Below, piece after piece: positions 60,397 to 64,000 of a stretch of DNA of 64,000 nt. Origin of the DNA: Methylobacterium bullatum (GTDB taxonomy: Bacteria; Pseudomonadota; Alphaproteobacteria; Rhizobiales; Beijerinckiaceae). The notes under the pieces were generated by a model. That model was given only the letters and a program-made list of their open reading frames with translations. It searched no databases and was not told the origin of the DNA. The stretch covers positions 3,446,001-3,510,000 of the forward strand of contig LR743504.1 of the NCBI GenBank assembly GCA_902712845.1. The letters run 5' to 3'. A program made the translations under genes and the position numbers. The stretch's first letter is position 1. Each line of letters begins with the position of its first letter.

Positions 60397-60592
60397 CAAC
60401 GGCGAGATCAATCGCCGGACCGAGGTCGTCGGCATCTTCCCCAACGAAGCCGCCATCACCCGCCTCGTCGGCGCGATCTTGCTCGAACAGAACGACGAGT
60501 GGGCCGCCCAGCGAGCCCGCTACATGACGCGGGAAAGCATAGCCCCAATCGGCGATGATCCCCTCGTCAGCCTGCCCACCCTGGCAGCCTGA
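60397..60592 (+). pseudogene. IS256-family transposase, C-terminal fragment
   Basis: About 65 residues remain. [20 protein letters not shown] and [20 protein letters not shown] are the well-known C-terminal end of IS256/Mutator-type transposases, including the helix that carries the last part of the catalytic domain. The catalytic triad itself is missing. The fragment begins exactly where the neighbouring IS3-family element ends. Confidence 0.85.
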
Positions 60593-60935
60593 TCCTCCCG
60601 GCTCCGGCCGGTGATCGTGGTGGTCACCTCGAAGCTACACCACGCCAGGGGACACGACCGGTAGCGGTCTGCACGATAGGCTCCTTGGATAGGGATTTAA
60701 GGTGCGCGAAGTGTGCTTGATTAGGGCTGTGGCGGGATACGTCGTGATTTCCGGAGCGTGCGGGTTCAGCCCCTTTGAGTCCGTCCGATAAACTGCCAGT
60801 GAGGAATCCTCCTCCCACCCCGATCCCGCCACCCTACGCGTGATGCCCGCTTTGCCCGTTTCCGGCGATCTGGCACAGGTCGTGCCTTGTGGTTTTTGAC
60901 CGCTTTGACGGAAGCGTGGTTTTGGGAGTCTCGGA
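60593..60935. other. intergenic region before the ABC transporter operon
   Basis: The 343 bp separate the IS debris from the transporter operon and probably hold its promoter. Open frames on the minus strand here are chance. No regulator gene is seen. Confidence 0.45.
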
Positions 60936-62507
60936 ATGGCCGACGTGATGGATCGCAGGCGGTTTCTGCAAGGCAGTGCGGCACTGGCCGGTGTCAGCCA
61001 GATCAATCCGGATTTCCTGATCTCCTCCGCTTTCGCGCAAGGGGGAAAGCCGCTCGTGTTCCTGTCCGCCGAAAACATTACCGGCAACTGGGATCCGACC
61101 GCTCACACCACGCTCTCGCAGAAGAACATCGAGGGGTTCGTGATGGGGTTTCTGACCCGCACGCCGATGACCCTCGATGATCCCGGCAAGGTCATCTACG
61201 AGCTCGCCACCGACATCCAGCTCCTCGATCCCCACCGCCTGCAGATCAAGCTGCGCAAGGGCATCCAATTCCACGACGGCCAGCCGTTCAAGGCGGAGGA
61301 CGTCAAGGCAACCTTCGAGTACGGCTCGGGCAAGGATCGGCCGGCGCAATGGTATCCCGGCCCGACCGAGACGCTGACCATCACGACGCCCGACGACGAG
61401 ACCGTGATCGTCGACACGTCGAAGGGCGGATATCCCGCCCATCTCTTCATCTTCCTCGCCTCGTTCCTGCCGATCATGTCGGCCAAGGACATCGCGGAGG
61501 GGCCGGGCGGTGCCTTGACCCGCCGACTCAACGGCACGGGACCGTTCCGCTTCGTCGAGCAGCGCGGCAACAGCACCGTCCTGGCCGCCTTCGACGGCTA
61601 CTTCAAGGGCAAGCCGGCGATCCCCGGCATCGACTTCACTTTCACCGGCGATTCGACGACCCGGATGCTGTCGCTGATGAACGGGCAGGCCTCGATCGTC
61701 GAACGGCTCGAGCCCGAGCAGGTCGAGACCGTGAAGGCCAATCCGAAGATCGCGATCAATCAGGTCGTCTCCGTCGAGAACAAGTATCTCTGGTTTCGCT
61801 GCTCCAAACCGCCGTTCAACGACGTGCGCGTCAGGATGGCCGCGTGCCACTCCATCGACCGCGCGATGATCGTCGAGTTGCTGGGTGCGGCCGGCCACGC
61901 ATCCGCGAACTACGTCTCGCCGGTGAAGTTCGGCTATGTCGATCTCAAGAACTATCCGGCCTACGACCCCGCAAAAGCACAAGCGCTGCTGGCGGAGGCC
62001 GGCTTCCCGAAGGGGAAGGGATTACCGCCGCTCGAGTACATCACGTCGGTGGGCTTCTACCCGAAGACCAAGGAATACGGCGAGGTCATCACCGCGATGC
62101 TCAACGAGCAGGGGTTCCCGGTGAGCCTCACCGTCCTGGAACCGGCGGCATGGAACGAGCGCCTCTACCATCGCCCCGGCGGCGGCCCCGGCCATATGGT
62201 CGATTGCGGCTGGTCCACCGGCTCGCCGGAGCCGGATCTGGTGCTTCGCACCCATTTCCACTCGTCCTCGCACCGCATCACCGGCATCGAGGACGCCGCG
62301 ATCGACGCGAGTCTCGACAAGGAACGGGCCGCCCCCACTCTCGAGGCGCGCAAGGCGATCCTCCAGGGCGAGACCATGCCCCTCATCGCGACCAAGGTGC
62401 CGGCCCTGTCGCTGTTCACTTCGGTGATGATCCACGCGATGCAGAAGGAGCTGCAGGGCCTCTACGTCTATCCCGACGGCTCCATCGACGCTTCCAAGAC
62501 GGTCTGA
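60936..62507 (+). CDS. ABC transporter substrate-binding protein, peptide/nickel (SBP_bac_5) type
   Basis: The protein has 523 residues. The N-terminus has a twin-arginine signal (DRRRFLQGSAALAG, cleavage near SSAFAQ), so it is exported folded. The SBP_bac_5 domain spans about 75-435: RKGIQFHDGQPFKAEDVKAT (in part), then GTGPFRFVEQ and later ALLAEAGFPKG. It binds a peptide, opine or similar solute in the periplasm and delivers it to the permeases encoded next. The specific solute cannot be told. Confidence 0.9.
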   Translation: MADVMDRRRFLQGSAALAGVSQINPDFLISSAFAQGGKPLVFLSAENITGNWDPTAHTTLSQKNIEGFVMGFLTRTPMTLDDPGKVIYELATDIQLLDPHRLQIKLRKGIQFHDGQPFKAEDVKATFEYGSGKDRPAQWYPGPTETLTITTPDDETVIVDTSKGGYPAHLFIFLASFLPIMSAKDIAEGPGGALTRRLNGTGPFRFVEQRGNSTVLAAFDGYFKGKPAIPGIDFTFTGDSTTRMLSLMNGQASIVERLEPEQVETVKANPKIAINQVVSVENKYLWFRCSKPPFNDVRVRMAACHSIDRAMIVELLGAAGHASANYVSPVKFGYVDLKNYPAYDPAKAQALLAEAGFPKGKGLPPLEYITSVGFYPKTKEYGEVITAMLNEQGFPVSLTVLEPAAWNERLYHRPGGGPGHMVDCGWSTGSPEPDLVLRTHFHSSSHRITGIEDAAIDASLDKERAAPTLEARKAILQGETMPLIATKVPALSLFTSVMIHAMQKELQGLYVYPDGSIDASKTV

Positions 62508-62606
62508 GCAACCAGCCCGATCCCATGCGCGTCGGGCGCGCGACACGGTCCGCTCGGGCGGTAGCCGTGTCGCGCCCTACCGAACCCGTCACCGGACCTG
62601 CAGCCG

Positions 62607-63587
62607 ATGTTCGTTCTCAGTTTCCTCGCCCGGCGCCTCGCGCAGGGTGCGGTCATCATTTTCCTGGTCTCGCTCCTGATCTTCACGCTGCTGCGGGTCG
62701 TGCCAGGCGATCCCGTGCGGCTGATGGCCGGCGGCATGGCACCCGAAGCGCTGATCGAGCAGATCGCCACCCAGATGGGGTTGCGCGATCCGATCCCGGT
62801 CCAGTTCGGCCGCTACATGGCGCGCGTCGTCCAGGGCGATCTCGGACAGAGCTTCGTACGGCCGGCCAACGGCGCCGCGACCGGAGGCGCGAATTTCAAC
62901 GACACCACCCGCGGCGAGCGCGCGAAAGTCATGGACCTCATCCTCGACGCCCTGCCGATGACCCTGCAGCTGGCGGCCCTGGCCCTCGTCTTCGCCCTCG
63001 CCTTTTCGAGCCTTCTGGGGATCGCGGCGGGCCTGCGCCCCGGCGGCATCGCCGATAAGCTCGCCTTCGCCGTCTCGTCGGTTTTCGTCTCGCTGCCGAA
63101 CTTCTGGCTAGGCATCGTCCTGGCTCTGCTCCTGTCGGTGAAGCTCGGCTGGCTCCCGGCGATCGGGTATGGCGGATTCTCCTACACGGTGCTGCCGGCC
63201 CTGGTGCTCGCGGTGGAACTGTCGCCGGTGCTGATCCGGACTCTGTCGGGGGCCGTGGCCGCGCAGATGGGCGAATCCTACGTCGCCGTCGGGCAGGTCC
63301 GCGGGCTGTCGCCCACCCGGATCGTCGCCGCCCACGCCCTGCGCAACGCGTCCGTCCCCCTGCTCAACCTCCTCGGCGTGCAGTTCTCCGGCCTGCTCGG
63401 CGGCGTGATCATCGTCGAATACATCTTCGACTATCCCGGCCTCGGACTGCTCACCATCAACGCGGTGCTGCAGCGCGACTTCCCGCTGATCCAGGGCATC
63501 GCGATCGTCACCAGCGCGATCTTCGTCCTCATCAACATCCTCGTCGATCTCGCCGCCACCTCCATCGATCCGAGGCTCGAATATTGA
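62607..63587 (+). CDS. ABC transporter permease, DppB/OppB type
   Basis: The protein has 326 residues. It has about six membrane spans. The N-terminal LARRLAQGAVIIFLVSLLIF and RVVPGDPVRLMAG are typical of the DppB group, and the EAA loop is visible in YVAVGQVRGLSPTRIVAAHAL. It forms half of the membrane channel of a peptide/nickel-type importer with the next gene. The stop overlaps the next start (TGATG). Confidence 0.9.
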   Translation: MFVLSFLARRLAQGAVIIFLVSLLIFTLLRVVPGDPVRLMAGGMAPEALIEQIATQMGLRDPIPVQFGRYMARVVQGDLGQSFVRPANGAATGGANFNDTTRGERAKVMDLILDALPMTLQLAALALVFALAFSSLLGIAAGLRPGGIADKLAFAVSSVFVSLPNFWLGIVLALLLSVKLGWLPAIGYGGFSYTVLPALVLAVELSPVLIRTLSGAVAAQMGESYVAVGQVRGLSPTRIVAAHALRNASVPLLNLLGVQFSGLLGGVIIVEYIFDYPGLGLLTINAVLQRDFPLIQGIAIVTSAIFVLINILVDLAATSIDPRLEY

Positions 63588-64000
63588 TGGGCGCCCTCGA
63601 CACCACCCTGATCGTCGCGCCGCCGCCACCGGTCGACGTCGCCGCCTCCCGCTCCATCGGCCGGCGCATTCTCTCGCATGCCGCCCGCTCCACCGAATTC
63701 CGCATCGGGTTCGCGCTGTTCACGATCCTCGCGCTGGCCGCCGCCTTCTACCCCGAGCTCAGCGGCATCGACCCGCTGAAGATGAACGTGCGTGCCCGCC
63801 TGCTGCCGCCGCTGTTCGTGGGTGAGACCTGGAGCTGGGCTCACCCGCTCGGCACCGACCAGATCGGCCGCGACATGCTGGTGCGCAGCCTCGTCGGCCT
63901 GCGCTACTCTTTCCTGATCGGCGTCGCCTCGGTCGCCGTCACCCTCTTGATCGGCTGCGCGCTCGGCACGATCTCCGGCTACTTCGGCGGCCGCACCGAC
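63587..64000 (+). CDS. ABC transporter permease, DppC/OppC type (3' end outside window)
   Basis: The visible part has 138 residues. The N-terminal helix (FRIGFALFTILALAAAFYP) and the following LGTDQIGRDMLVRSLVGLRYSFLIG are typical of the DppC/OppC group. The gene is coupled to the first permease by a TGATG overlap. The rest, and the ATPase genes expected after it, lie beyond the window. Confidence 0.9.
   Translation, partial: MGALDTTLIVAPPPPVDVAASRSIGRRILSHAARSTEFRIGFALFTILALAAAFYPELSGIDPLKMNVRARLLPPLFVGETWSWAHPLGTDQIGRDMLVRSLVGLRYSFLIGVASVAVTLLIGCALGTISGYFGGRTD

Overview
The window looks like a chromosomal segment of a GC-rich alphaproteobacterium of the Hyphomicrobiales, most likely Methylobacterium or Methylorubrum. 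This is inferred from the TamA/TamB pair, DUF3750, DUF6481 and DUF2934 proteins, the ferredoxin/ferredoxin reductase/P450 operon, the many small secreted proteins and the overall codon use. I ran no database search.

The left 17.5 kb is accessory DNA. Positions 1-2928 hold a partial unknown gene and a tightly coupled operon: an unknown protein, a trypsin-like protease with an N-terminal Effector-Associated Domain 1 (EAD1)-like region, and a third gene cut off by an IS3-family element. A second, inverted 383-bp piece of the same IS follows. It replaces the 3' end of a large serine recombinase, which is coupled to DUF2924 and DUF3489 genes (4.8-7.5 kb). From 7954 to 17498 lies a 9.5-kb integrative element in a CAT-anticodon tRNA gene (probably tRNA-Ile2). 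It is bounded by a 20-bp direct repeat of the tRNA 3' end and its tyrosine integrase sits next to the tRNA. It carries an AT-rich DUF4238-like gene, a possible replication initiator, a resolvase with direct repeats upstream, a ribbon-helix-helix (RHH) regulator followed by small genes, a lambda gpM-like tail gene, and a repeated palindrome of the form GTGCAAC-NN-GTTGCAC upstream of several genes.

From 17.5 to 58.7 kb the sequence is ordinary chromosome. It holds small secreted proteins (two are tandem paralogues), a peptide-deformylase-like protein that lacks two of the three usual metal ligands, a MerR/carboxymuconolactone decarboxylase pair, an ABC-F ATPase, a chemoreceptor, a Pit-type phosphate permease with its DUF47 partner, TamA/TamB, a cold-shock protein, a ZnuD-like TonB receptor, and the DUF3750/acetyltransferase and ferredoxin/reductase/P450 operons. 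A surface-polysaccharide cluster follows (outer-membrane barrel, UDP-glucuronate epimerase type enzyme, two GT4 glycosyltransferases, a double pyruvyl-transferase), then tRNA-Asn, tRNA-Cys, glpK and glpD.

At 58.7-60.6 kb, tRNA-Gln is followed by the wreck of a second integrative element: an integrase C-terminus, a dead IS3-family element and an IS256-family transposase tail. The window ends in a peptide/nickel-type ABC transporter operon (substrate-binding protein, two permeases, the last one cut by the window edge).

Several genes are broken by single-base differences in C or G runs (near 13024, 18574, 44842 and 46571-46591). These could be real mutations or homopolymer errors in the assembly, and they should be checked before any of these genes is called a pseudogene.
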